Shown here: positions 8,077 through 15,919 of the stretch, one piece after another
Position numbering within the stretch: position 1 is the stretch's first letter
How the letters are laid out: the number at the start of each line of letters is the position of its first letter
Assembly (NCBI GenBank): GCA_003819815.1
Contig: RPQJ01000024.1
Coordinates: 1-37,296, forward strand
DNA: 37,296 nt
Direction of reading: 5' to 3'
From: Lysobacterales bacterium
GTDB lineage: Bacteria; Pseudomonadota; Gammaproteobacteria; Steroidobacterales; Steroidobacteraceae
Position numbers and translations under genes: made by a program
Notes under the pieces: generated by a model
What the model saw: only the letters and a program-made list of their open reading frames with translations
Told to the model about the DNA's origin: nothing
Database searches by the model: none

Positions 8077-10362
8077 ATGCTGAACGTCGCCCTGGTTGCG
8101 CTCGGTTTGCTGGTCGTCCTGCTGGGCGTCCTGCTCGCGAAGCGCACCCGCGAGGTCCGCGACGTCCGCGACCTCGCCGAGCGTCTCACGGCCGTCGCAC
8201 AGACCGGCGACGTCGGGGAGCGGCTCTCCGAGCACTCGACGTCGGGCAGCGCGGGCGAGCTCGCCATGGGCGCGGACCGGCTCATCGCGCGACTGCGGCA
8301 CGAGACCGAGGCGCGCGTGGAGCGGGAAGCGCTCTATCGGCGGCTCAACGAATCGATGAACGAGGCGGTCGCGGTCGAGTGCGACGGACTGCGCATCGCG
8401 AACGTGAGGTTCGCCGAGCTGTGCGGCGCCTCGACGACGTCGCAGCTCGTGGGACGATCGCTCGTCGACTTCGTGAGCCCGGACTTCGCGGAACTCGTCG
8501 CCGAGCACCTGCGGCGCCACCTCGCGGGCGAGCCTGCGCCCGCACGGCTCGAGGCCGAGCTACGGACGGCTCCCGGCCATGTCGCACGGGTCGAGCTCGC
8601 GTTCGCCCGCACGACGTACGAAGGCCAGCCGGCCGTGCTCGTCTCGGCCGTCGAGATGACCCCCGCCCTCGAGCCGTCGCCCCCGGGCCGCGGACAGGCG
8701 ACCGCGTGGGAAGCGCTCGACGCCCTCGGCGAAGGCATCCTCACGACCGACGTCGACGCACGGATCGCGTACGCCAACAAGGCCGCCGAGGAACTCGTCG
8801 GCAAGCCCGCGACGGAACTGATCGGCCGCACGCTGATCGAGGTGATGCAGCTCTCGGAGGAGGGCGATCGCCGCTCGCTCGCCGACCCCGTGCGCCAGTG
8901 CCTCGCCTCCGGCGGGCGCGTGCACCTCGGCCGACGCGGGCTCGTGGTCACGGGCAACGGCGAGGGCGAGCGCTCGATCGAACTCTCCGTGGCGCCGCTG
9001 CGCGACGCGGCAGGCGAGCTCTCGGGCGCCGTCGTCACGCTGCGCGACGTGAGCGAGCTGCGCGGGCTCACGCGCCAGCTGTCCTACCAGGCGAGCCACG
9101 ACGCGCTCACCGGCCTCGTCAACGTCCGGGAGTTCGAGCGGCGGCTTCAGGAGTCGCTCGAGGCCGCGCGGACGCTCGGGCAGCGCCACGTGCTCTGCAA
9201 CCTCGACCTCGACCGCTTCAAGGCCGTAAACGACGACGTCGGCCACGTCGCCGGCGACAACATGCTGCGCGAGGTCGCCGCGCTCATCAAGAACGCGGTC
9301 CGAGACTCCGACACCGTCGCCCGGGTGGGCGGCGACGAGTTCGGCATCCTGCTCGTCGGCTGCCCGCTCGAGAAGGCGCGCCAGATCGCCGACGACGTCG
9401 TCCGCGCCGTCGCGGACTACCGCTTCGTCTGGAAGGACAAGATCTTCAACATCGGCGTGAGCGTGGGCCTCGTCGAGATCTCCCGCGAGAGCGGCTCGCT
9501 CGACGACCTTAAGCACGCCGCGGACTCCGCCTGCTACGTCGCGAAGCGCCAGGGCAGCCACGTGCACGTCTATTCGGCCCGCGACGAGGCCGCCGCCCGC
9601 AGTCGCGGCGAGATCCAGTGGCTGCAGCAGCTGAAGACTGCGCTCAAGGAGGGCGGTTTCGAACTGTACGCGCAGCCGATCGTCTCCGTCGACGAGAACG
9701 AGCCGCAGGGCCCGGGCCTCGAGGTGCTGCTGCGGCTCAGGGACGAGACCGGTGCGTCCGTCGCGGCCGCCGAGTTCATGAAGCCGGCGGAGCGCTACCG
9801 GCTGATGCCGGACGTCGACCGATGGGTCGTGCAGACGGCGCTCGCGGCGCTCGCCCGGGGCGCCGTGAAGCTGCCGCCCGGCCGCAGCCTGTGCGTGAAC
9901 CTTTCCGGGCAGACGCTCGGCGACGCCGCGTTCCTCGAGTTCGTCGTGGACTGCCTCGACCGCACGGGCGTGGCGCCCGACCGCATCTGCTTCGAGGTCA
10001 CGGAGAATTCCGTGATCACGAACGTCGAGCACGCGCGCCGCTTCATCGACGTGCTGCACGGCATGGGCTGCCAGTTCGCGCTCGACGACTTCGGCCGCGG
10101 CCTGAGTTCCTTCGCGAACCTCAAGAACCTGTCGCTCGACTACCTGAAGATCGACGGCTACTTCATCCGCAACCTCGCCACGGACACCGTGAACCAGGCG
10201 ATGGTGACCGCGATGATCAAGCTCGCACGGTCGCTCAACTTCCGTGTCGTCGCCGAGCACGTCGAGGACGTGAGCTCGCTCGAGTCGGCGCGTCGCATGG
10301 GCGTCGACTTCGTGCAGGGCTACCAGGTCGGCCGCCCCCAGCCGCTCGCGACCACCGGCTGA
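8077..10362 (+). CDS. PAS-PAS-GGDEF-EAL cyclic-di-GMP turnover protein
   Basis: A 761-residue dual-domain signalling protein. One N-terminal membrane segment (residues 2-21) anchors it. A short coiled linker is followed by two PAS-like domains (about 85-195 and 205-325), then GGDEF (about 335-500) and EAL (about 515-760). The diguanylate cyclase site GGDEF at 418-422 is intact, and RDSD at 409-412 is the RxxD product-inhibition site at the correct five-residue spacing. The phosphodiesterase motif is EVL (549-551), and the other residues needed are present: Asn608, Glu640, DDFGRG at 670-675, Lys691, Glu730 and QGY at 747-749. Both activities are therefore possible; which one dominates is probably set by the PAS input. 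It stands alone between divergent pcm and the MOSC gene 34 bp downstream. Confidence 0.93.
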   Translation: MLNVALVALGLLVVLLGVLLAKRTREVRDVRDLAERLTAVAQTGDVGERLSEHSTSGSAGELAMGADRLIARLRHETEARVEREALYRRLNESMNEAVAVECDGLRIANVRFAELCGASTTSQLVGRSLVDFVSPDFAELVAEHLRRHLAGEPAPARLEAELRTAPGHVARVELAFARTTYEGQPAVLVSAVEMTPALEPSPPGRGQATAWEALDALGEGILTTDVDARIAYANKAAEELVGKPATELIGRTLIEVMQLSEEGDRRSLADPVRQCLASGGRVHLGRRGLVVTGNGEGERSIELSVAPLRDAAGELSGAVVTLRDVSELRGLTRQLSYQASHDALTGLVNVREFERRLQESLEAARTLGQRHVLCNLDLDRFKAVNDDVGHVAGDNMLREVAALIKNAVRDSDTVARVGGDEFGILLVGCPLEKARQIADDVVRAVADYRFVWKDKIFNIGVSVGLVEISRESGSLDDLKHAADSACYVAKRQGSHVHVYSARDEAAARSRGEIQWLQQLKTALKEGGFELYAQPIVSVDENEPQGPGLEVLLRLRDETGASVAAAEFMKPAERYRLMPDVDRWVVQTALAALARGAVKLPPGRSLCVNLSGQTLGDAAFLEFVVDCLDRTGVAPDRICFEVTENSVITNVEHARRFIDVLHGMGCQFALDDFGRGLSSFANLKNLSLDYLKIDGYFIRNLATDTVNQAMVTAMIKLARSLNFRVVAEHVEDVSSLESARRMGVDFVQGYQVGRPQPLATTG

Positions 10363-10396
10363 GCCGCACGGCCGCCTTTCGGGTATCGTCGCGGCG

Positions 10397-11203
10397 ATGA
10401 TCATCATCGCCAGCCTGCACGTCCATCCGGTGAAGTCCTGCCGCGGCTTCGCGGTGGAGTCCGTACGGCTCGAGGCGTCGGGCCTCGAGCACGACCGTGA
10501 GTGGATGATCGTCGATGCGGCCGGGCGATTCGTCACTCAGCGCGAACTGCCCTCGCTCGCGCTCGTGGGGACGGCGATCGCCGGTCGGGTGCTGCGCCTC
10601 GCCGCGCGGGGCCTCGAGCCCGTGGACGTGCCGCTCGACCGCGAGGGGCCGCCGCGTCCGGTCGTCGTGTGGGACGAACGGCTGAACGCATTCGACGAAG
10701 GCGACGTCGCGGCCGAGTGGCTGTCGACGTTTCTCGGACGGCCGCTGCGGCTCGTGCGGTTCGATGCGCGCGCGCGACGCACGAGCGACCCGCGCTGGAC
10801 GGGCGAGGTCGAAGCACAGACGCGCTTCTCGGACGGCTACGCGCTGCTCGCGATCTCCCGGGCGTCCCTCGAGGACCTGAACGCGCGCCTGCCGGTGGCG
10901 CTGCCGATGGACCGTTTCCGGCCGAACCTGGTGCTCGACGGACTGCTGCCCTACGGCGAGGACGCGCTCGGGGACCTCGTGGCGGGCGACGTACGGCTGC
11001 GCCGCGTGAAGCCGTGCACGCGCTGCGTGATCACGACCACCGACCAGGCCACCGGGCGCGTCGACGGCGTCGAGCCCATCAGGACGCTGAAGACGTATCG
11101 CTGGGATGCCGCGCTGCGCGGCGTCGCGTTCGGCCAGAACCTGATCGTCGTGAGCGGCGAGGGCGCTACGCTGCGGGTGGGCCAGCGGCTCGACGCCGGT
11201 TGA
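10397..11203 (+). CDS. MOSC domain-containing protein (YcbX/mARC-like)
   Basis: A 268-residue protein with an N-terminal MOSC_N beta-barrel (residues 1-120; LHVHPVKSCRG, then LEHDREWMIVD with TQRELPSLA) and a C-terminal MOSC domain (about 130-265). The conserved Cys of the molybdenum-cofactor binding site falls in KPCTRCVITTTDQ, Cys207 or Cys210; family knowledge favours the first as the metal ligand. The family includes YcbX and mARC, which reduce N-hydroxylated compounds using a molybdenum cofactor. Many also carry a C-terminal 2Fe-2S ferredoxin domain, but this protein ends with the MOSC domain and so needs an external electron donor. The start at 10397 leads directly into the first conserved strand. 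Its 3' end overlaps the convergent membrane-protein gene by 38 bp. Confidence 0.92.
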   Translation: MIIIASLHVHPVKSCRGFAVESVRLEASGLEHDREWMIVDAAGRFVTQRELPSLALVGTAIAGRVLRLAARGLEPVDVPLDREGPPRPVVVWDERLNAFDEGDVAAEWLSTFLGRPLRLVRFDARARRTSDPRWTGEVEAQTRFSDGYALLAISRASLEDLNARLPVALPMDRFRPNLVLDGLLPYGEDALGDLVAGDVRLRRVKPCTRCVITTTDQATGRVDGVEPIRTLKTYRWDAALRGVAFGQNLIVVSGEGATLRVGQRLDAG

Positions 11204-11585
11204 CCCAGAGCGGCATCAGCGCGAGCAGCAGCACCGCGACGTAGTACGCCGTGCCGGACACCGGGTCGCGCGTCGCGAAGTAATCCTCGAGCGTCAGGCC
11301 GCGCAGCCGCAGCACTAGCGTGAATTCCGCGGCGAGCAGCAGCGTGGCCGCGAGCCACCCCATCGCGAGCCGCGGCCCGCGCCCCTGCGGAACCTCGAAG
11401 CGTCGCGTCACGAATCGCGCGGCGAGCCACGTGACTGCGAGCATGACCGGCAGCTCCACGAGTTCGGCCGCGCGAGTGCCGATGCGCGGCGCGAGCCACA
11501 GCAGGCGGACCGGGGCCAGCGCAAAGCCGGCGCCGAAGGCGAGGGCGAAGTAGGCGAATGCGGCGGCGAGCAGGCGGGCCGTCAC
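11166..11585 (-). CDS. Small four-helix membrane protein, unknown function
   Basis: A 139-residue integral membrane protein. Four hydrophobic segments are visible: AAAFAYFALAFGAGFAL, LVELPVMLAVTWLAA, LAMGWLAATLLLAAEF and a last one at VAVLLLALMPLWV, followed by a basic tail. A conserved-looking loop, LTLEDYFATRDPVSGTAYY, precedes the last helix. No catalytic motif was recognised. I chose the GTG at 11585 because it overlaps the stop of the thioesterase gene as GTGA, implying translational coupling, and because it places the first helix at the N-terminus. It is the last gene of the slyX operon. Its final 38 bp overlap the 3' end of the MOSC gene on the opposite strand. Confidence 0.75.
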   Translation of the reverse strand: MTARLLAAAFAYFALAFGAGFALAPVRLLWLAPRIGTRAAELVELPVMLAVTWLAARFVTRRFEVPQGRGPRLAMGWLAATLLLAAEFTLVLRLRGLTLEDYFATRDPVSGTAYYVAVLLLALMPLWVNRRRAAGPPAA

Positions 11586-12019
11586 GGCGTCGCTTGCGGC
11601 CGCGGTTCCATCATGAGTTGCGTCTGCGACACGACGGCGCACAGCCGTCCGTCTTCGCGCCGGATCGTCGTCTGCCACACCATGGTGGTCCGGCCCTTGT
11701 GCAGCGCGATCGACTCGCCCGTGACCGTCGTGCCGCCGGGTGCCGCGGCGATGAACTTCGTGCTCGACTCGATCGTCGTCGTGTTCGCACCCGGGGCGAG
11801 GTTGAGCACGGTGCCGATCGCGCCCAGCGTGTCGGCGAGACTCATCACCGACCCGCCGTGCAGGATGCCGCCCACGGTGCTCACCTCGGGACGCACGCGC
11901 AGCCGGCCCACGACGCGCTCCGGCGTCGCCTCGAGGAGCTCGATGCCGAGCAGGCCGGGCAGCGTCGGCGCAATGAGCTGCTGGATCGCGGCGACGGAAT
12001 GGACGGGCGTCGTGTTCAC
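11582..12019 (-). CDS. PaaI family hotdog-fold thioesterase
   Basis: A 145-residue acyl-CoA thioesterase of the PaaI/YbgC-like hotdog superfamily; members hydrolyse aromatic or medium-chain acyl-CoA thioesters. The motif GGILHGGSVMSLADTLG (50-66) gives the HGG turn at 54-56 and the proposed catalytic Asp63 on the long hotdog helix. TTTIESSTKFIAAA follows, typical of the second strand of the substrate channel. It is cytosolic, with no signal peptide. The start is GTG at 12019, whose first bases overlap the stop of the upstream membrane-protein gene (GTGA). The gene downstream begins with the same type of overlap, so three genes are tightly coupled. The substrate is not predictable. Confidence 0.9.
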   Translation of the reverse strand: MNTTPVHSVAAIQQLIAPTLPGLLGIELLEATPERVVGRLRVRPEVSTVGGILHGGSVMSLADTLGAIGTVLNLAPGANTTTIESSTKFIAAAPGGTTVTGESIALHKGRTTMVWQTTIRREDGRLCAVVSQTQLMMEPRPQATP

Positions 12020-12387
12020 GTGGGCTGCTCCTCGGCGTGCCAGATGTCCGGAGACCGATAGGCGTAACGGTACGCCGCATAGAAGGCCGGTGCGACCAGG
12101 AAGAGCAGCACCCCCGTGACCAGCCGCGCCGTGGTGCCGGCCATGGCCGCGGGTATCGTCGAGATCAGCGTGGCAGCGAGCACGACCCAGAAGGCCGGCG
12201 CCCAGTAGCGGTGCGCTCCGATGCGCCGGCGCAGGGCATAGCCCCAGGTCGCGACCAGCAGCACGCCGGTCAGGAACCAGTTCGCGAGGGTGCGGACGTC
12301 GAAGGCGCCGTGGGAGAGGTTCGAGTACTCGCCCGCGACGATCGCCACGGTCAACAGCGCGGCGTAGGCCGCCCAGGCCTTGCGCAC
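12016..12387 (-). CDS. Small membrane protein, unknown function
   Basis: A 123-residue protein with four predicted membrane helices: AAYAALLTVAIVAGEY, LANWFLTGVLLVATWGYAL, YWAPAFWVVLAATLISTIPAA and VTGVLLFLVAPAFYAAY. A short cytoplasmic-type tail ends in HAEEQ. I do not recognise a family. The start is GTG at 12387 with GAGGA seven bases upstream, a good Shine-Dalgarno that overlaps the slyX stop codon. It lies 10 bp after slyX and overlaps the following thioesterase gene by 4 bp. The arrangement points to one polycistronic message. Its partner four-helix protein at the end of the operon is of similar size but not obviously homologous. Confidence 0.75.
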   Translation of the reverse strand: MRKAWAAYAALLTVAIVAGEYSNLSHGAFDVRTLANWFLTGVLLVATWGYALRRRIGAHRYWAPAFWVVLAATLISTIPAAMAGTTARLVTGVLLFLVAPAFYAAYRYAYRSPDIWHAEEQPT

Positions 12388-12397
12388 CGTTCAGTCC

Positions 12398-12751
12398 TCA
12401 GTAGTGCGGCGGAATTTCGACCGGAGCCGCATCGGACGTGCGGCCCTCGACCTCGGCCAGTTGCTGTCGCAAGCGCTCGATCCGCGCGAGCGCAGCGTCG
12501 AGCTCCTGCTGTTGCCGGTACATCACGTCGCTCAGCTCCTGCGAGGCGCGTTCGAGGTGCGCGACCTTGAACTCCACTGCGTCGAGCCGGCCCGCGACGG
12601 TCGCAGCCGCCTGATCGACGCCGTGCGCCACCTCGAGCGCGCCCTCGTGGCAGAGACCCTGCACGCGAGCCTCGACGTAGGCGCGCGCGGCCGGGGGCGA
12701 GAGGCCTCGTGGTGCGTCTTCGATGCCTTCGATGTCCAGCGCGCAGGTCAT
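12398..12751 (-). CDS. slyX: SlyX family protein with N-terminal extension
   Basis: The C-terminal 60 residues match SlyX: RLDAVEFKVAHLERASQEL, then VMYRQQQELDAAL and LRQQLAEVE, ending EIPPHY. This heptad-rich segment would form a coiled coil. SlyX lies next to slyD in enterics, but its role is unknown. SlyX is usually about 70 residues. From ATG 12751 this frame gives 117, adding DAPRGLSPPAARAYVEARV and GLCHEGALEVA. That added stretch is rich in GC at third positions (about 34 of 40 codons), as in neighbouring genes, so I favour the long form. A GTG at 12631 would give a standard 77-residue SlyX and is the alternative. Neither start has a strong Shine-Dalgarno at ideal spacing. It is the first gene of a four-gene minus-strand operon. 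Confidence 0.75.
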   Translation of the reverse strand: MTCALDIEGIEDAPRGLSPPAARAYVEARVQGLCHEGALEVAHGVDQAAATVAGRLDAVEFKVAHLERASQELSDVMYRQQQELDAALARIERLRQQLAEVEGRTSDAAPVEIPPHY

Positions 12752-12927
12752 CCGGTATGCGATTCGATGCCGTCGTGCCGCGATAGTGCCGCTCGCGCAT
12801 GGCCGAAGCAAACCGCGTGGCGGCCGGGCCGGCTTGACGACGGGGAAATCGAGGTTAACTTCGAGGGCAGGGCCGGTCGGCTGTCTTCCGTCGTCGACCT
12901 TGACGAGGCGCAGGAGGGACTCTGCCG
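12752..12927. promoter_or_regulatory. Divergent promoter region, slyX operon and MaoC-like gene
   Basis: The 176 bp between the two divergent starts must contain both promoters. I see no clear -35/-10 pair. A strong Shine-Dalgarno, AGGAGG, stands ten bases before the MaoC-like ATG at 12928. A moderately AT-rich stretch with GGTTAACTTCG near 12850 is the most promoter-like part. Confidence 0.25.
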
Positions 12928-13794
12928 ATGAACTCTCAACGCACAATGGCTTACCGCGGCGTTCCGTCCGCCTTCGTGTACACGCTGCGGGCCGTGCGGC
13001 GCGTCCGCCGTCCAGGCGAGCTCTCGCCCGGCCTGGTCGCGGCATGGCCGGGTCATCGCGCCGATCGGAGGCAGCTTCGGGCGTGGCTAGCCGCCACCGG
13101 GCTGCCGGCCGGTCCCGCTCTGCACATCCTCTACCCGTACACGTTCGGCTTTCGACTCGCGATGTCCCTCCTCACCCACCCGTCGGCGCCGGTGCCGATC
13201 TGGAAGGTGCTGCAGGTCCGCGCGACGATTCGCCAGTACAGCGCGATCGAGGTCGACGCGCCGCTCGACTTCGAGACGCGCTGGGCGGCCGGCCGGCCGG
13301 TGGCGAAGGGCGCGGAGTTCGACCTGGATACGACGGCGAGCGTGGCCGGCATGTGCCGCTGGGAGAGCCGCGTCACTTTCTACAGTCGCGGCGCATACGG
13401 CGAACCGGCGGCCGTGCCGCCCGTCGAGCGAGCGCCCGGCGAGTTCGGCCCGGAGCGGGCGCGCTGGACGCCGCGCGACGCTCATCACCTCGACTTCGCT
13501 CGGTACACCGGCGATTACAACCCGCTGCATTTCGCGGACGGCTATGCACGACGGCACGGCTTCGCGGGTGCGCTGTTCCATCCGCCACGCATGCTCGCCG
13601 AATGCGTCGCCCGGTTGCCCGAACCGGGTGGCAATGGCCCGGCCCGTGTCGACGCATGGTTCAAGGGACCCGTGCTGCATCGGCGCGAGGTCGTGCTGCG
13701 AGGCGGAAGCGCGGCCGACCCCGGAGCCTTTGCGCTCCACCTGGAGCCCGCTCGCCCGGCCCTCGTGGGCCGGCTCGAATCGCACGGGCGTTGA
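12928..13794 (+). CDS. MaoC-like hydratase/dehydratase family protein
   Basis: A 288-residue protein in the double-hotdog MaoC family, which hydrates trans-2-enoyl-CoA to (R)-3-hydroxyacyl-CoA or carries out related reactions. The C-terminal hotdog has the hydratase-2 motif YTGDYNPLHFADGYARRHGF (193-212), with catalytic Asp196 and His201. The N-terminal half (about 60-155; HILYPYTFGFRLAMSLLTH) is a degenerate hotdog without catalytic residues, as usual in the two-domain form. Start: ATG 12928 with AGGAGG upstream; an in-frame ATG six codons later is possible. It is followed 31 bp later by kynU and may be cotranscribed, although no common pathway is obvious. The acyl substrate is unknown. Confidence 0.88.
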   Translation: MNSQRTMAYRGVPSAFVYTLRAVRRVRRPGELSPGLVAAWPGHRADRRQLRAWLAATGLPAGPALHILYPYTFGFRLAMSLLTHPSAPVPIWKVLQVRATIRQYSAIEVDAPLDFETRWAAGRPVAKGAEFDLDTTASVAGMCRWESRVTFYSRGAYGEPAAVPPVERAPGEFGPERARWTPRDAHHLDFARYTGDYNPLHFADGYARRHGFAGALFHPPRMLAECVARLPEPGGNGPARVDAWFKGPVLHRREVVLRGGSAADPGAFALHLEPARPALVGRLESHGR

Positions 13795-13825
13795 GCGCGG
13801 GGCGCCGTTGCTGCAGGCTTGCGCG

Positions 13826-15103
13826 ATGTCAGCCCAGTCGAACCCGGGCACGCCCGTCGTGCGTCCGCCCGAATCCCGTGCAGAAGCCGAGGCTCTCGAT
13901 CGCCTGGACCCGCTTTCGACGGCACGGGAGCGGTACTCCCTTCCGCCCGGCATCGTGTACCTGTGCGGCAACTCGCTCGGGGCAATGCCGTTCGGCGCGG
14001 CCCGCCGCGCGCGCGAGGTCGTCGAACGGGAGTGGGGCGAGGACCTGATCCGCAGCTGGAACGTGCACGACTGGTTCGGCCTGCCCGAACGCGTTGGAGC
14101 GCGCATCGCGCGCCTGATCGGCGCGCAGCCGGACGAGGTGGTCGTGGCGGACAGCACGTCGATCAACCTCTACAAGGCAGTGAACGCGGCGCTCGGGCTG
14201 CAGCCTGGCCGGCGCGTGATCGTCGCCGAGACGGGCAACTTCCCGACGAACGCGTACGTGCTGCAGGGGCTCGCCGCACGGCAGGGCGAGGCTCCCGTCG
14301 TCCGCGCCGTCGACCGTGCGGGCGTGCCCGGCGCGATCGATACGGACACCGCGGTCGTCGTGCTGACCCACGTGCACTATCGGGACTGCGCGGCGTTCGA
14401 CCTCGCCGGGATCACGGCGCGTGCGCACGAGGCGGGGGCACTCGTGGTCTGGGACCTCTCGCACAGCGTGGGGGTGCTGCCGCTCGGCCTCGACGCCGCG
14501 CGTGCGGACTTCGCGGTGGGCTGCACCTACAAGTACCTCGGCGGCGGGCCCGGATCGCCGGCGTTCATTTACGCCGCGGGGCGGCATCACCCGCGTCTCG
14601 AACCCGGGCTCCCCGGCTGGTGGGGCCACGTTGCGCCGTTCGCGCTGCGCGAGGACTGGGACCCCGCTGCGGGCATCCGGCGCCTGCTCACGGGCACGCC
14701 GTCGATCATCGCGCTTTCGGTCCTGGACGCGGCGCTCGACGAATTCGAACCGGTGGCGGTCGAGGCGCTGCACGCAAAGGGAAGGGGTCTCGTCGCCGCG
14801 TTCATGGACCTCGCGCGCCGGCGCTGCGTGCAGCACGGCGTCGGGGTCGCGACGCCCGACGATCCCGCGCGCCGCGGGTCGCACGTCGCGCTGCGTCACG
14901 CGCACGGCTACGAGATCATGCAGGCGCTCATCGCACGCGGCGTCATCGGCGACTTCCGCACCCCCGACGTCATGCGCTTCGGACTCGCACCGCTCTACGT
15001 GCGCTACGTCGACGTGTGGGATGCGGTCGAGCACCTCGTCGCCGTACTCGACTCCGGCGAATGGCAGGATCCGCGGTACGCCGCGCGCAGCCGCGTCACC
15101 TGA
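13826..15103 (+). CDS. kynU: Kynureninase
   Basis: A PLP-dependent fold-type I enzyme of 425 residues that splits kynurenine (or 3-hydroxykynurenine) into anthranilate (or 3-hydroxyanthranilate) and alanine. Visible landmarks are YLCGNSLGAMP at 45-55, SWNVHDWFGLPERVG, DSTSINLYK at 109-117, the PLP-binding Asp210 in VVWDLSHSVG, the Schiff-base Lys236 in CTYKYLGGGPGSPAF and a RRLLTGTPSI substrate loop. The length matches the family. Start ATG 13826 has CAGG about ten bases upstream. None of the other kynurenine-pathway genes (kynA, kynB, kmo) lies in the window, so this is an orphan pathway gene here. Its 3' end is only 6 bp from the convergent TauE/SafE gene. Confidence 0.95.
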   Translation: MSAQSNPGTPVVRPPESRAEAEALDRLDPLSTARERYSLPPGIVYLCGNSLGAMPFGAARRAREVVEREWGEDLIRSWNVHDWFGLPERVGARIARLIGAQPDEVVVADSTSINLYKAVNAALGLQPGRRVIVAETGNFPTNAYVLQGLAARQGEAPVVRAVDRAGVPGAIDTDTAVVVLTHVHYRDCAAFDLAGITARAHEAGALVVWDLSHSVGVLPLGLDAARADFAVGCTYKYLGGGPGSPAFIYAAGRHHPRLEPGLPGWWGHVAPFALREDWDPAAGIRRLLTGTPSIIALSVLDAALDEFEPVAVEALHAKGRGLVAAFMDLARRRCVQHGVGVATPDDPARRGSHVALRHAHGYEIMQALIARGVIGDFRTPDVMRFGLAPLYVRYVDVWDAVEHLVAVLDSGEWQDPRYAARSRVT

Positions 15104-15109
15104 CGCGAT

Positions 15110-15919
15110 TCACCCGAACGTGCGGCAGAGCATCCGCGCAGCGACGATCGTGAGGAACACGCCAAAGGCCGCGCTCAGCCGGCGCCGGTCGAGGCTGTGC
15201 GCGAGTCGCGCACCCCACGGTGCCGCGATCACCGTCCCCACCGCGATCAGCGCGAAGCCGGTCAGGTTGACGAGGCCGACCGTCCCGGACGGCACCGGGA
15301 CGACCGGCCGCGCGAGCAGGTAGCCCACGGTCCCGGGTATCGCGATCGCGAGTCCAAGCAGGTTCGACGTGCCGACCGCGCGGTGCACGGGCTGGCTGCA
15401 GAGCGTCAGCACGGGCACGCTCAGCGTGCCGCCGCCGATTCCCATCATGCTCGAGACCAGACCGATGCCGGCGGGCAGCGTGCGTCCCAGCGGCCCGCGC
15501 GGCACGGACGGTGCGAGCACCTTGCCGTCGAGCGGCAGGATCATCTTGATCGCAGCCATCGCCGCGACCACGCCGAAGAGCCCGGTCAGGACGTGCGCAG
15601 GGGCCCGGCTGGCGAGCAGGCTGCCCGCCAGGGCGCCCGCAGCGACGGCAGGCAGCCACATCTTCGCGACGTCGAGGTCGACCGCCCCGCGCCGGTGATG
15701 CGCACGGGCGGACGCGATCGAGGTCGGCACGATCGTCGCGAGCGACGTGGCCACCGCGATCGGCATCCGTACCGAAGGATCGACGCCGAGGAATCCGAGC
15801 ATGGCCTCGAGCACCGGGACGATGACGATGCCGCCGCCGACCCCGAGCAGGCCCGAAATGGTCCCGGCGACGAGTCCGGTGCCGAGCGCCGCGAGCGCGA
15901 CTTCGATCCAGCTATCCAA
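15110..15919 (-). CDS. TauE/SafE family transmembrane permease
   Basis: A 269-residue polytopic inner-membrane protein with the duplicated TauE/SafE pattern: GTISGLLGVGGGIVIVPVL near the N-terminus and its repeat LVSSMMGIGGGTLSVPVL in the middle, each inside about four hydrophobic helices. The family exports sulfite, sulfoacetate and similar organic anions or sulfur compounds. The start I choose is TTG 15919, which overlaps the stop of the OPT gene by eight bases and gives the expected N-terminus (DSWIEVALAALGTG). No ATG or GTG is available before the first helix. That overlap suggests coupling to the OPT transporter upstream. Its substrate and any link to cyanophycin use are unknown. Confidence 0.85.
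   Translation of the reverse strand: MDSWIEVALAALGTGLVAGTISGLLGVGGGIVIVPVLEAMLGFLGVDPSVRMPIAVATSLATIVPTSIASARAHHRRGAVDLDVAKMWLPAVAAGALAGSLLASRAPAHVLTGLFGVVAAMAAIKMILPLDGKVLAPSVPRGPLGRTLPAGIGLVSSMMGIGGGTLSVPVLTLCSQPVHRAVGTSNLLGLAIAIPGTVGYLLARPVVPVPSGTVGLVNLTGFALIAVGTVIAAPWGARLAHSLDRRRLSAAFGVFLTIVAARMLCRTFG

Noticed and set aside
8560-10536. Open frame of 658 codons on the minus strand
   Set aside because: It is antisense to the GGDEF-EAL gene, whose domains and catalytic residues are intact on the plus strand.
15110-15919. TauE/SafE permease as a step in cyanophycin use
   Set aside because: It overlaps the OPT gene and may be cotranscribed, but the family exports sulfur compounds or organic acids and no step of the pathway needs it. 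I kept it outside the predicted pathway.
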